In this document: piece after piece, positions 4,778 through 13,063 of the stretch
How positions within the stretch are numbered: the stretch's first letter is position 1
Layout of the letters: every line of letters begins with the position of its first letter
Origin: Clostridiales bacterium
GTDB lineage: Bacteria; Bacillota; Clostridia; Lachnospirales; UBA12420
NCBI GenBank assembly: GCA_003452395.1
Contig: DMOI01000063.1
Coordinates: forward strand, 1 to 13,216
Direction of reading: 5' to 3'
Length of the DNA: 13,216 nt
The notes under the pieces: model-generated
Told to the model about the DNA's origin: nothing
The model's database searches: none
The model's input: the letters and a program-made list of their open reading frames with translations, nothing else
Made by a program: the position numbers and the translations under genes

Positions 4778-7700
4778 ATGCAAAAGGTGACAAACTTTTT
4801 TGAAATGTTTAATTTTGTTAACATAGATAGTGAACACAAAGGCATATTTGATAATGCCTTTGTTGAAAATGTTCAAATGTATAATAAAGAAAAGAGATTA
4901 GAGGTTGGTTTGTGCATTAATAATATAGTACACACAAAGGTTATTGATGATATAGAAAAGCAAGTGTCAAATGGTATAGAAGGAATAGATAAAGTAAAAA
5001 TTAACGTTAAGTATACAATGAAGGAGAATGATTTAAATAAGCTTGTATGCCTATATTGGGAAAACATTCTACACGGAATTGAAAAACAAAGTCCGCTTTG
5101 TAGGACAATTCTTATAGACTCAAAATGTGATGTAAAGGATGACAAGTTAGTTATAAGAGTTCATAAAAACTCGATAGAGTACCTTAAAAAACATAAGCTA
5201 GAAGATAAAATAACGAACACTATAAATAAGAGTTGGGGAGTAAACACAAACGTGACATTTGATGTACTTGAATTGTCAGAAAAAGAAAAAAATGATTATC
5301 ACACTCAAATAGAAAAAGAAAAGGATAAAATATTACAACAGGCAACTACTAAAGTGATAAAAGAATCTAAAATAGAGAAAACACAAGAGGGTAAGGAAGC
5401 TGTAAATAAAGAAGAAAGTAATATAATACTCGGTAAAGAAATAAAAGAAGAATATATGAATATGAGTGATATTACGAGCGAAATGCTAGACATATGCGTA
5501 AAGGGTGAGATAATACAGGTTGAAACTCGTGAAATAAAGGAAGATTTGGTGTTAGTTTCTTTTGATATTACCGATAAGACAAACTCTATTACAGCCAAAA
5601 TATTTATTAAGAAAAAGCAATACGAAGAATTGAAAGATAAAATAGTAGAGGGTGCATGGATAAAGGTAAAAGGAATACACCAGTTTGATACATTTGCAAG
5701 AGAAATGGTACTTATGGCTAAACATATAGTTAAAGCAGACGCACCCAAGAAGAAAGTAGATGCAGCAGAAGTAAAAAGGGTAGAACTACATATGCATACC
5801 CAAATGAGTGAAATGGATGCAATTGCCTCATCAAAAAGTATAGTAAAAAGAGCCCTGGCGTGGGGACACAAAGCAGTTGCAATAACCGATCACGGTGTAA
5901 CACAGGGGTATCCAGATGCTATGCATACAGCAGAAGGTAAAGACATAAAGGTTATATACGGTATAGAAGCATACATAGTGGATGATTTAAAGAAGATTGT
6001 CCAAAACTCAAGAAAGTCGGAAAATTTGGATAGTACTTTTGTTGTATTTGATATAGAAACAACAGGTCTCAGTGCGCAAAAAGACAAAATAACAGAAATT
6101 GGGGCAGTAAAGGTTAAAGAGGGAAAAATTATAGATAAATATAGTACGTTCGTAAATCCGGAAATACATATACCGGAGTTTATAACAAAGCTCACAAGTA
6201 TAACGGATGAAATGGTATCGGATTATCCAAAGATAGAGAGTATATTACCAGAGTTTTTAGATTTTGTAGGGGACTGTGTACTAGTAGCACATAATGCAGG
6301 CTTTGATATGGGATTTATAAAATTTAATGCATCAAAACAAAAGATTAAGGTAGAGAATACGGTGTTAGACACAGTTTCACTTGCAAGGGCGATGTTCCCT
6401 AATTTGAAAAATCACAAATTAAATACTATAGTAGAGTATTTAGGCGTTAAACTCGAAAACCATCATAGGGCAGTGGATGATGCAAATGCAACTGCGGAAA
6501 TATTCATCAAGTTTGCAGAAATATTGAAAGATAAAAAGATAAATAAGCTTGACGATATAAATGGCTTGACTGGGGATATGGATCCAAAGGCATTACCAAC
6601 ATCACATGCAATAATACTTGCGAAAAACAGGCAAGGGATAGTAGGGATAAACAAATTGGTATCTATTTCGCATGTAAAATATTATAAAAAGCGTCCACGG
6701 ATACCAAAAAGTGAAATTTTAAACTATAGGGAAAATCTTATATTAGGAAGTGCGTGTGAGGCAGGAGAAGTTTTCAAAGCGGTAGTTATGGATGCGAGCG
6801 GGCAAGAGGTAAAAAGATTAGTTGAATTTTACGACTATCTGGAAATACAGCCAATTGGAAATAATAAATTCATGATTGATAGTGACAAGTATCCGAATAT
6901 AAATAACAACGATGATTTACAAAAACTAAATAAAAAGATAATAGAACTCGGGGAAAAATATAAAAAACCAGTTGTAGCAACTTGTGACGCACATTTCTTA
7001 AATCCGGAGGATGAAATATATAGAAGAATTATAATGAAGGGAAAGGGGTTTGCTGATGCTGATAATCAGGCACCTTTATATTTTAGAACAACGAATGAGA
7101 TGTTAGATGAGTTTGAGTACTTAGGACAAGAAAAAGCATATGAAGTAGTAGTTACGAATACAAATAAAATAGCGGATATGGTAGAAAAAGCGGTGCCAAT
7201 TGACGAAAAAGATAAAGCTACGCCTATAATAGAAGGTGCAGATGAAGAACTAAGAAAAATGTGCTATGACAAGGCTATAGGGATATACGGAGAAGATTTA
7301 CCTGAAATAGTGAAAAACAGATTAGAAAGAGAGTTAGGCTCTATTATCGGAAACGGATATGCGGTACTATATATAATAGCACAAAAGCTAGTGCAAAAGT
7401 CCATGTCTGACGGCTATTTGGTAGGATCACGTGGTTCGGTAGGATCTTCGTTTGCAGCAACAATGGGGGGAATAACAGAGGTAAATCCATTGTCTGCACA
7501 TTATATATGCCCAAGCTGTAAATATTCTGATTTTGATTCAGACGACGTAAAAAAGTATGCAGGTAATTCAGGATGCGACATGCCAGATAAAAAATGCCCA
7601 AAATGCGGAGCTGAGCTTATAAAAGAAGGACATGACATACCGTTTGAAGTATTTATGGGTTTTGACGGGGATAAAGAACCAGATATAGATCTTAACTTCT

Positions 7701-9103
7701 CAGGGGATTATCAAGCAAAAGCACACGAACAAACAGAGCAAATGTTTGGGAAAGGACATGCATACAGAGCAGGTACAATCGGAACCTTAGCGGATAAAAC
7801 AGCGTATGGATATATATTTAAGTATTATGAAGAAAAAGGGATAACTCTCCGGAAAGCAGAGATGAATAGGATTGTAAAAGGCTGTGTTGGGATAAAAAGG
7901 ACTACAGGTCAGCACCCGGGCGGGATTGTAGTGCTACCAAGCAACAGAGAAATATACGATTTCTCACCAATACAATGGCCGGCAAATGATGAAACTGCGT
8001 CCCTAGAGACTACACATTATGACTACCACTCAATTGATAAAAACCTCCTAAAACTTGATATATTAGGACATGACGATCCTACTATGATTAGAAGGCTCGA
8101 AGATTTAACAGGCGTGGATGCTTTAAAAATCCCTCTGGATGATAAGAAAGTACTGTCGCTTTGGGAGAATACACTAGCACTCGATATAATGCCAGAGGAC
8201 ATAGATGGTTGTAAACTCGGTACTTTAGGAGTACCTGAATTTGGTACGGATTTCTTGATACAAGTACTACTTGAAACAAGACCTAAATCATTTTCGGACC
8301 TAGTAAGAGTTTCAGGACTTACGCATGGTACGGATGTATGGCTTGGCAATGCACAAAAAGTAATACAAGAGGGTAAAGGTAAAATATCAGATGTTATATC
8401 GACACGTGATGATATCATGACATTCCTTATCAATAGGGGACTAGATAAAAAACTATCATTTATAATTATGGAAGCTGTAAGAAAAGGAAAAGGACTAAAG
8501 CCAGAATGGGAAGACGAAATGAAGAAGATAGACCTACCAGACTGGTATGCGTGGTCATGCAAAACTATAAAATACATGTTCCCGAAAGCACATGCGGTTG
8601 CATATGTTACTATGGCATTTAGAGTAGCCTACTTTAAAGTATACTATCCGGAAGCATATTACACAGCATATTTCAGCATAAGAGCCTCTGATTTCGACTA
8701 TGAACTAATGTGTATGGGCAGAGAAAAGCTAGATAGGCATATAAAAGAATACATAGCAAAAGGAAATAACGCAACAAAAAAAGAAAAAGACACACTAAAA
8801 GATATGAAAATAGTGCAAGAAATGTATGCAAGGGGATTCAAATTTGCACCCATAGACCTATACACAGCAAAAGCAAAGGAATTCCAAAAGCTTGAAGAAG
8901 GAATAATGCCATCATTTTTAGCAATACAAGGGCTAGGTGATGCAGTGGCTATAAACATAGAAAAAGCAAGAAGCGATGGAGAATTTACATCAATAGAAAA
9001 CTTTGTGGGGAGAACTAAGGCGAATAAGACGGTGGTTGAGATATTGAAGAATAATGGGATACTAAAGGGACTGCCGGAGACAAGTCAGTTGTGTTTATTT
9101 TAG
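4778..9103 (+). CDS. polC: DNA polymerase III PolC-type, alpha subunit with 3'-5' exonuclease
   Basis: Main replicative polymerase of low-GC Gram-positives. The 1441 residues match the family (about 1430-1450). Order: N-terminal region (1-225); OB-fold (about 230-325); PHP domain starting VELHMHTQMSEMDA (about 335) and split by a DEDD exonuclease (FDIETTG near 422-428, HHRAVDDANATAE near 555-570); remaining PHP to about 760; then the polymerase core. The core shows DGYLVGSRGSVGSSF (about 875-889), a zinc site (Cys911, 914, 933, 940, 943), catalytic Asp969/Asp971 in PDIDLNFS, GTIGTLADKTAYGY and the LKLDILGHDDPTMIRRLEDLTG segment. The C-terminus ends in QLCLF, like the clamp-binding QLSLF tail. 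The start ATG 4778 follows ACGGAG. It is transcribed alone, with a promoter at 4731 and a terminator at 9117. No lesion is visible. Confidence 0.98.
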   Translation: MQKVTNFFEMFNFVNIDSEHKGIFDNAFVENVQMYNKEKRLEVGLCINNIVHTKVIDDIEKQVSNGIEGIDKVKINVKYTMKENDLNKLVCLYWENILHGIEKQSPLCRTILIDSKCDVKDDKLVIRVHKNSIEYLKKHKLEDKITNTINKSWGVNTNVTFDVLELSEKEKNDYHTQIEKEKDKILQQATTKVIKESKIEKTQEGKEAVNKEESNIILGKEIKEEYMNMSDITSEMLDICVKGEIIQVETREIKEDLVLVSFDITDKTNSITAKIFIKKKQYEELKDKIVEGAWIKVKGIHQFDTFAREMVLMAKHIVKADAPKKKVDAAEVKRVELHMHTQMSEMDAIASSKSIVKRALAWGHKAVAITDHGVTQGYPDAMHTAEGKDIKVIYGIEAYIVDDLKKIVQNSRKSENLDSTFVVFDIETTGLSAQKDKITEIGAVKVKEGKIIDKYSTFVNPEIHIPEFITKLTSITDEMVSDYPKIESILPEFLDFVGDCVLVAHNAGFDMGFIKFNASKQKIKVENTVLDTVSLARAMFPNLKNHKLNTIVEYLGVKLENHHRAVDDANATAEIFIKFAEILKDKKINKLDDINGLTGDMDPKALPTSHAIILAKNRQGIVGINKLVSISHVKYYKKRPRIPKSEILNYRENLILGSACEAGEVFKAVVMDASGQEVKRLVEFYDYLEIQPIGNNKFMIDSDKYPNINNNDDLQKLNKKIIELGEKYKKPVVATCDAHFLNPEDEIYRRIIMKGKGFADADNQAPLYFRTTNEMLDEFEYLGQEKAYEVVVTNTNKIADMVEKAVPIDEKDKATPIIEGADEELRKMCYDKAIGIYGEDLPEIVKNRLERELGSIIGNGYAVLYIIAQKLVQKSMSDGYLVGSRGSVGSSFAATMGGITEVNPLSAHYICPSCKYSDFDSDDVKKYAGNSGCDMPDKKCPKCGAELIKEGHDIPFEVFMGFDGDKEPDIDLNFSGDYQAKAHEQTEQMFGKGHAYRAGTIGTLADKTAYGYIFKYYEEKGITLRKAEMNRIVKGCVGIKRTTGQHPGGIVVLPSNREIYDFSPIQWPANDETASLETTHYDYHSIDKNLLKLDILGHDDPTMIRRLEDLTGVDALKIPLDDKKVLSLWENTLALDIMPEDIDGCKLGTLGVPEFGTDFLIQVLLETRPKSFSDLVRVSGLTHGTDVWLGNAQKVIQEGKGKISDVISTRDDIMTFLINRGLDKKLSFIIMEAVRKGKGLKPEWEDEMKKIDLPDWYAWSCKTIKYMFPKAHAVAYVTMAFRVAYFKVYYPEAYYTAYFSIRASDFDYELMCMGREKLDRHIKEYIAKGNNATKKEKDTLKDMKIVQEMYARGFKFAPIDLYTAKAKEFQKLEEGIMPSFLAIQGLGDAVAINIEKARSDGEFTSIENFVGRTKANKTVVEILKNNGILKGLPETSQLCLF

Positions 9104-9116
9104 AAGGTGCAAGGAG

Positions 9117-9146
9117 AGTGGCAGTGTAAAAATCTGCTACTTTTTT
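9117..9146 (+). terminator. Intrinsic terminator of polC
   Basis: AGTGGCAG (9117-9124) pairs with CTGCTACT (9134-9141), 8 bp with one G-U pair and a 9-base A-rich loop, followed immediately by a T-run to 9146. It starts 13 bp after the polC stop codon. Confidence 0.85.
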
Positions 9147-9157
9147 AGTGGAAATAG

Positions 9158-9186
9158 TTGACAGATGTAAAATTATGGGATATAAT
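9158..9186 (+). promoter_or_regulatory. Perfect consensus sigma-A promoter for the TPR-like gene
   Basis: TTGACA at 9158-9163, exactly 17 bp of spacer, TATAAT at 9181-9186. Transcription would start near 9193, giving a ~28-base leader with an AAAGGAGAGG ribosome site. Both boxes are exact matches, predicting high constitutive expression. Confidence 0.9.
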
Positions 9187-9220
9187 CAAAAATACACAAT
9201 ACAAAAGGAGAGGAAATAAT

Positions 9221-10024
9221 ATGATAAGGCTAGTAGGAAGGATAGGCAATATTAAAACTGACAAATTTATTAAAGAAGCTAACAAGTCATACCAAGAAGG
9301 AGACTATATAAAGGCTGTCATGTATTTTGGGTTAGTACGTGATTTGCTTAAAAAGCAAAGAAAAGAAATACCTAAAACAGAAAAGAGTTACTATGAATAC
9401 TCATTAAAGATATTAGATATAAATTTATCAATAGAAACAAGCTATTTAAAACTAGACTGTAATATAGATAAGATAGAATCTTATAAAGAAGATGATAAGG
9501 GTCATCATAATTTTTCAGGAGCCAATTTAGACGGACCAGATGAATACTATAAAGCAGGTATCAGTTCATATATGTTTGGAAATTATGAAGAAGCTGAAGT
9601 ACTAGTTAAACAAGCAGATTTAAAAGAGCCTAAAGTATATAAGCTTCTAGCATTGATATATATGCAAAATAAAGATTGGAACCAAGTATTATTTTGTGAA
9701 AAAAAAGCATTAGAGTTACTAACAGGTAATATGATAGCTAACCAAGATATGTTTTATAGTTATCCAAAGGAAATAACAGGTCTAAAGGTAATAGAACAAA
9801 TAGATGAACTAATGTGTACCAATAGCAGGATAGAAGATTTATATTGTATAGAAGAAAATCATGAAGAAGCAGAGAAGTCTTTTAACCGGGTAATTGCTTA
9901 TGGTGGGGAAATCAGCAGAGTGAGTAATGCGATTGATAGAGTTAGTAGACATAATGAAGAAATTAAGTTGTTGCCGAATGTATCACCTGCAACTATAGAA
10001 CCAAGCCTTGGACCGGAAGTGTAA
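9221..10024 (+). CDS. TPR-like repeat protein of unknown function
   Basis: A 267-residue, probably cytosolic, helical protein; no signal peptide or membrane segment is seen. Tetratricopeptide-like helix pairs appear at about 17-40 (ANKSYQEGDYIKAVMYFGLV) and 107-165 (YYKAGISSYMFGNYEEAEVL, then KVYKLLALIYMQNKDW and a following helix). Further helical sequence follows to about 250 (NHEEAEKSFNRVIAY), with a Pro-rich tail ending EPSLGPEV. TPRs are protein-protein scaffolds, so a specific role cannot be stated. ATG 9221 is the start because it follows AAAGGAGAGG; the frame stays open upstream to a TTG at 9158, but that lies in the promoter. The gene is monocistronic, with its own promoter and terminator. 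Confidence 0.75.
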   Translation: MIRLVGRIGNIKTDKFIKEANKSYQEGDYIKAVMYFGLVRDLLKKQRKEIPKTEKSYYEYSLKILDINLSIETSYLKLDCNIDKIESYKEDDKGHHNFSGANLDGPDEYYKAGISSYMFGNYEEAEVLVKQADLKEPKVYKLLALIYMQNKDWNQVLFCEKKALELLTGNMIANQDMFYSYPKEITGLKVIEQIDELMCTNSRIEDLYCIEENHEEAEKSFNRVIAYGGEISRVSNAIDRVSRHNEEIKLLPNVSPATIEPSLGPEV

Positions 10025-10050
10025 ATCAAAACTGTTACTAGAAAACAAGA

Positions 10051-10092
10051 CCAAAAAAATTCAAGTAAAAAAATAAAGCTTGAATTTTTTGG
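10051..10092 (+). terminator. Intrinsic terminator of the TPR-like gene, possibly bidirectional
   Basis: CCAAAAAAATTCAAG (10051-10065) pairs with CTTGAATTTTTTGG (10079-10092), about 14 bp with one extra A bulged and a 13-base A-rich loop. The A-run on the left and T-run on the right would let it act on either strand, although only the + strand has a gene nearby. Confidence 0.8.
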
Positions 10093-10108
10093 GTTTTGCA
10101 TGTATAAT
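10080..10108 (+). promoter_or_regulatory. Sigma-A promoter for mrnC, -35 box inside the terminator stem
   Basis: TTGAAT at 10080-10085, 17 bp of spacer, TATAAT at 10103-10108. The -35 box is part of the 3' arm of the preceding terminator. The mrnC ATG is 42 bp downstream of the -10. Confidence 0.75.
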
Positions 10109-10150
10109 TAGCAAATGTAAAAATTAAATATATATAAAGAAGGAATTGTT

Positions 10151-10582
10151 ATGATGAACGAAATTTTAAATAAAATTAATAATGAGCATATAAATGCAAA
10201 CTTATACTCGCCTGTTACACTTGCGTATTTGGGTGATGCAGTTTATGAAATGTTTGTGCGTACGAAATTGGTTAAAGAAAATAATATGCAAGTGAATAAA
10301 TTGCAGAAGTTATCTATAAAATATGTTAAGGCGTCAGCACAGGCGGAGACATATAAAAAGCTAGAAGTCTATCTAACAGAAGAAGAAAGAAAGATAGCAA
10401 AACGAGGCAAAAATGCAAAAGTTAATACTATGGCAAAAAATGCAGACCCTATTGACTATATGACGGCTACAGGGTTTGAGGCTCTTATTGGGTGGCTTTA
10501 TCTAGAAGGAAGAATGGATAGACTAGGTGAGATAATAGATATAAGTTTGACGGTTCCTGGACAAAAACTAATGACGAGGTGA
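10151..10582 (+). CDS. mrnC: Mini-ribonuclease 3 (23S rRNA maturation)
   Basis: An RNase III catalytic domain lacking the double-stranded-RNA-binding domain, responsible for maturing 23S rRNA ends in low-GC Gram-positives. The 143-residue length fits (about 130-145). Conserved sequence starts SPVTLAYLGDAVYEMFVR with catalytic Asp29. Mid-protein KLQKLSIKYVKASAQA and the basic KRGKNAKVNTMAKNAD are typical, and the second catalytic patch is GFEALIGWLYLEG with Glu110. Two adjacent ATGs (10151, 10154) follow AGAAGGA; either could be used. The next gene begins 6 bp later and its ribosome site overlaps the mrnC stop, so they are cotranscribed and probably translationally coupled. In many relatives mrnC follows cysS; here it does not. 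Confidence 0.95.
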   Translation: MMNEILNKINNEHINANLYSPVTLAYLGDAVYEMFVRTKLVKENNMQVNKLQKLSIKYVKASAQAETYKKLEVYLTEEERKIAKRGKNAKVNTMAKNADPIDYMTATGFEALIGWLYLEGRMDRLGEIIDISLTVPGQKLMTR

Positions 10583-10588
10583 CATATA

Positions 10589-10909
10589 ATGGAGGCATTA
10601 ATACTAGTAGTAGTTGGAGGATTAATACTAACAGTTGGAGATATTGTTATGAAAGGCTGGGTAGATACAAATAATAACTATTGGTTTGTATTAGGTATAT
10701 TTTTATATACAGTGTCTATGTGTCTACTTGCGTTGTTATTTAAAATTGGTAAAAACATAGCAGTTGCATCAGTGTTGATGGAAACATTTAACATAGTAAC
10801 ATTAATTATTGTAAGCTGGTTTGTATTCCATGAAAAGTTGTCAGCTCTTCAGATGGTCGGTTGTTTGTTAGGGCTTGCCTCAGTTATTGTGTTAGAAATA
10901 GCAAATTAA
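10589..10909 (+). CDS. Small four-helix membrane protein, SMR/EamA-like transporter
   Basis: A 106-residue hydrophobic protein with four predicted membrane helices at about 3-21, 31-51, 56-80 and 87-105. It has the size and topology of small multidrug resistance proteins such as EmrE. Family-like stretches are GGLILTVGDIVMKGW, then ETFNIVTLIIVSWFVFHEKLS before a final Gly-rich helix. The membrane Glu (Glu14 of EmrE) that binds drug and proton has no clear counterpart in helix 1; an Asp at residue 18 lies close by, and a Glu occurs at 65. It may therefore be an EamA-type half transporter with another substrate, such as an undecaprenyl-linked or metabolite carrier, rather than a drug pump. It is coupled to mrnC through GAGGTGA overlapping that stop codon. 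Confidence 0.75.
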   Translation: MEALILVVVGGLILTVGDIVMKGWVDTNNNYWFVLGIFLYTVSMCLLALLFKIGKNIAVASVLMETFNIVTLIIVSWFVFHEKLSALQMVGCLLGLASVIVLEIAN

Positions 10910-10965
10910 TACATAAAAATAATATGAATTGAATCATAGATCGAATAGATATAAGGAGAAATTTC

Positions 10966-12567
10966 ATGTCAAATACAGCAAAGAAGTTTATAACGGGGGC
11001 TCTTATACTTGCAGCTGCAGGAATGTTTGCTAAATTTTTAAGCATATTTTTTAGAATACCACTCGTATGGAAAATAGGAGACGTAGGAATCGGATATTAT
11101 CAACTTGCGTATCCTATATACACTTTACTTATAGCAATATCATATGTAGGTTTGCCATCGGCAATATCAAAATTAGTATCAGAAAAGATGGTAAACGAAG
11201 ACTATTATGAAGCAAACAGAATATTTAAAGTATCCTTAGCTATATTATCAATAATAGGTTTATTCACATCTGCATTATTATTTTTTGGAGCAGAATGGAT
11301 AATACAAGTTAGGAACTGGAGTCCTGAAGTAAAATATTCGCTTTGGGGTTTAGCTGCAGCACCATTTTTTGTTTCGATAATGGGAGCATTTAGAGGATAC
11401 TTCCAAGGAATGCAAAACATGTTACCTACAGGTGTTTCACAAGTAGTAGAATCGTTCGTTAGAGTAATAATAGGGATAGGATTTGCATACGCTCTATGCG
11501 ATTATAGTCTAGGACTTGCGGCGGGAGGAGCTACATTTGGAGCTACCGCTGGAGCAATGGCAGGGTCTTTTGTACTTTGGATTATGTACTTAAAATATAA
11601 ACGACAAATGAATGAAAAAATAGCAACACAAAAAGAAATTTCAAAAAAAGAAAGCATAAGAGAGATAGGAAAGAAAGTGTTTCTAATCGCAATTCCTGTC
11701 ACAATAGGGTCAGCGGTAGGTTCTGTGATAGCACTTATTGATTCAATGGTTATAGTAAGTAGGCTAAAATCTGTAGGAATAGATGATACCATGGCCACAG
11801 CTATGTTTGGACAATTGACAGGAAAAGCACAGACCCTTATAAATGTGCCACTCACGCTTAGTATGGCAGTGGCACTCAGTATACTGCCCGCGGTATCAGA
11901 AGCAGTTGCAAGATGTGATAAAGAAGATTTATATCAAAAGATAAATGCAGCAATAAGGTTTTCAATGATATTAGGACTACCAGCGGCTATGGGATTATGT
12001 GCGCTTGCGTACCCAATATTTGATCTTTTTTATCCAAATCACGCAGACGGGTCAGTTTTACTCTCTATATTAAGTATAGCACTTATATTTATAATAATAG
12101 GACAGTTGTTCACTGCTGTCTTACAAGGAATGGGGCATTTCTATAGACCAATAATTAATCTTGTAGCGGGGGCTTTGGTTAAAGTAGTTCTTAACTATAT
12201 ATTAGTAGGAACATCATTACTTGTAAATGGAGCAGCTATTTCATCAATATGCGCATATGCTACATACGCTATTCTGAATTACTTATATATAAAGAAGAAA
12301 TCTAACTATAAAATAAAAGATTACGGAATAATATTAAAACCGCTAATATCTTCGATAGTGATGGCGATAAGCACCATGACGATATACTATTTCTCTAGGG
12401 ATTTAACGCATAGTAGCAAAGCAGGTACTCTTATAGCAATACTTGCAGGAGTTGGTGTATACACGGTAATGCTCATGCTGACTAAAACTTTGACAGAAGA
12501 AGAACTTAAAGGATTTCCCAAAGGATATATTATTATAAAGGTGTTTAAGAAATTGAGATTATTATAA
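10966..12567 (+). CDS. Polysaccharide/lipid II flippase of the SpoVB/YtgP (MurJ-like, MOP) family
   Basis: A 533-residue integral membrane protein with about 14 hydrophobic helices, as usual for MOP-superfamily flippases, which move lipid-linked cell-wall or polysaccharide precursors across the membrane. Family-like segments are the N-terminal SNTAKKFITGALILAAAG, RIPLVWKIGDVGIGYYQLAY, GLPSAISKLVSEK, AFRGYFQGMQNMLPTGVSQ followed by VVESFVRV, and QGMGHFYRPIINLVAGALVK in the second half. These resemble B. subtilis YtgP (its MurJ) and SpoVB more than O-antigen Wzx proteins. Sequence alone does not decide between lipid II flipping in vegetative growth and a sporulation role. The start ATG has ATAAGGAGA upstream. 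It lies 56 bp after the SMR-like gene, with no intervening terminator, and is followed by one at 12604. Confidence 0.88.
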   Translation: MSNTAKKFITGALILAAAGMFAKFLSIFFRIPLVWKIGDVGIGYYQLAYPIYTLLIAISYVGLPSAISKLVSEKMVNEDYYEANRIFKVSLAILSIIGLFTSALLFFGAEWIIQVRNWSPEVKYSLWGLAAAPFFVSIMGAFRGYFQGMQNMLPTGVSQVVESFVRVIIGIGFAYALCDYSLGLAAGGATFGATAGAMAGSFVLWIMYLKYKRQMNEKIATQKEISKKESIREIGKKVFLIAIPVTIGSAVGSVIALIDSMVIVSRLKSVGIDDTMATAMFGQLTGKAQTLINVPLTLSMAVALSILPAVSEAVARCDKEDLYQKINAAIRFSMILGLPAAMGLCALAYPIFDLFYPNHADGSVLLSILSIALIFIIIGQLFTAVLQGMGHFYRPIINLVAGALVKVVLNYILVGTSLLVNGAAISSICAYATYAILNYLYIKKKSNYKIKDYGIILKPLISSIVMAISTMTIYYFSRDLTHSSKAGTLIAILAGVGVYTVMLMLTKTLTEEELKGFPKGYIIIKVFKKLRLL

Positions 12568-12603
12568 GATATAGTATGATACAGATATATAGTTAGTATA
12601 AGG

Positions 12604-12631
12604 AAGTGCCGGGTAACAAGGGGCACTTTTT
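12604..12631 (+). terminator. Intrinsic terminator after the flippase gene
   Basis: AAGTGCC (12604-12610) pairs perfectly with GGCACTT (12622-12628) around an 11-base loop, running into five T (12627-12631). It lies 37 bp after the stop codon and isolates the operon from the strong promoters that follow. Confidence 0.85.
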
Positions 12632-12651
12632 ATATTCCCAAAATGTACCTA

Positions 12652-12681
12652 TTGACAAAGAGGGTGTAGAGCTGATATAAT
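12652..12681 (+). promoter_or_regulatory. Tandem promoter P1
   Basis: Exact TTGACA (12652-12657) and exact TATAAT (12676-12681) with an 18-bp spacer. First of four co-oriented promoters. Confidence 0.85.
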
Positions 12682-12780
12682 AGCAAAGTCGCTCGGTTGA
12701 GGAAGCCGTTTTAAATGAAGCCAATATAGAAGTAAACATTATATATGGTGAAGGCAACTTAAGAAACCAAAATATACCTA

Positions 12781-12810
12781 TTGACAAAAAGGGTGTAGAG
12801 CTGATATAAT
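12781..12810 (+). promoter_or_regulatory. Tandem promoter P2
   Basis: Exact TTGACA (12781-12786) and TATAAT (12805-12810), 18-bp spacer almost identical to that of P1. Exactly 129 bp downstream of P1. Confidence 0.85.
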
Positions 12811-12909
12811 AACAAAGTCGCTCGGTTGAGGAAGCTGTTTTAAATGAAGCCAATATAGAAGTAAACATTATATATGGTGAAGGCAACTTAAAAAACCAAA
12901 ATATACCTA

Positions 12910-12938
12910 TTGACAAAAGGGTATAGAGCTGATATAAT
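12910..12938 (+). promoter_or_regulatory. Tandem promoter P3
   Basis: Exact TTGACA (12910-12915) and TATAAT (12933-12938). The spacer is one base shorter than in P1/P2, giving the optimal 17 bp. 129 bp downstream of P2. Confidence 0.87.
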
Positions 12939-13030
12939 ATGTAAGTCGCTTGAAAAGGAAGTCAAGATATCGAAAGATACAGAGCAAATTCGACATAAAA
13001 AAAGAAAAAAATAAAAAGTCGAAAAAGTAC

Positions 13031-13060
13031 TTGACAAAGTGTAGAGGGATGTAGTATAAT
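13031..13060 (+). promoter_or_regulatory. Tandem promoter P4 (proximal)
   Basis: Exact TTGACA (13031-13036) and TATAAT (13055-13060), 18-bp spacer. An A-rich tract (about 12995-13026) precedes it, resembling an UP element. The surrounding sequence differs from the 129-bp unit, though the spacer shares GTGTAGAG with P1/P2. Transcription would start near 13067. Confidence 0.87.
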
Positions 13061-13063
13061 AAC

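Larger units (their letters stand above)
12638..12962. repeat. 129-bp direct repeats, two full copies plus a partial third, each with a promoter
   Basis: Copy 1 (12638-12766) and copy 2 (12767-12895) differ at about five positions, all transitions. Copy 3 starts at 12896, keeps the promoter region with one base deleted from the spacer, and loses similarity after about 12962. The unit length is divisible by three. The whole region 12568-13216 has no credible gene; a 107-codon minus-strand open frame across it is merely the repeat read backwards. Confidence 0.9.

Noticed and set aside
5305..5871. Long minus-strand open frames inside polC and other genes
   Set aside because: They are antisense shadows of A-rich coding sequence without ribosome sites or domains.
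10929..10955. Possible promoter TTGAAT ... TATAAG before the flippase gene
   Set aside because: The spacer is only 15 bp and the -10 would overlap the ribosome site, leaving almost no leader. Read-through from the mrnC promoter is more likely.
12593..12916. Minus-strand frame with two ~43-residue repeats, looking like a repeat protein
   Set aside because: It is the antisense reading of the 129-bp promoter repeats, whose length is a multiple of three. The promoters and the terminator explain the region, and there is no ribosome site.
12638..12962. CRISPR array
   Set aside because: The repeats are 129 bp, directly adjacent, contain promoters and have no spacers.
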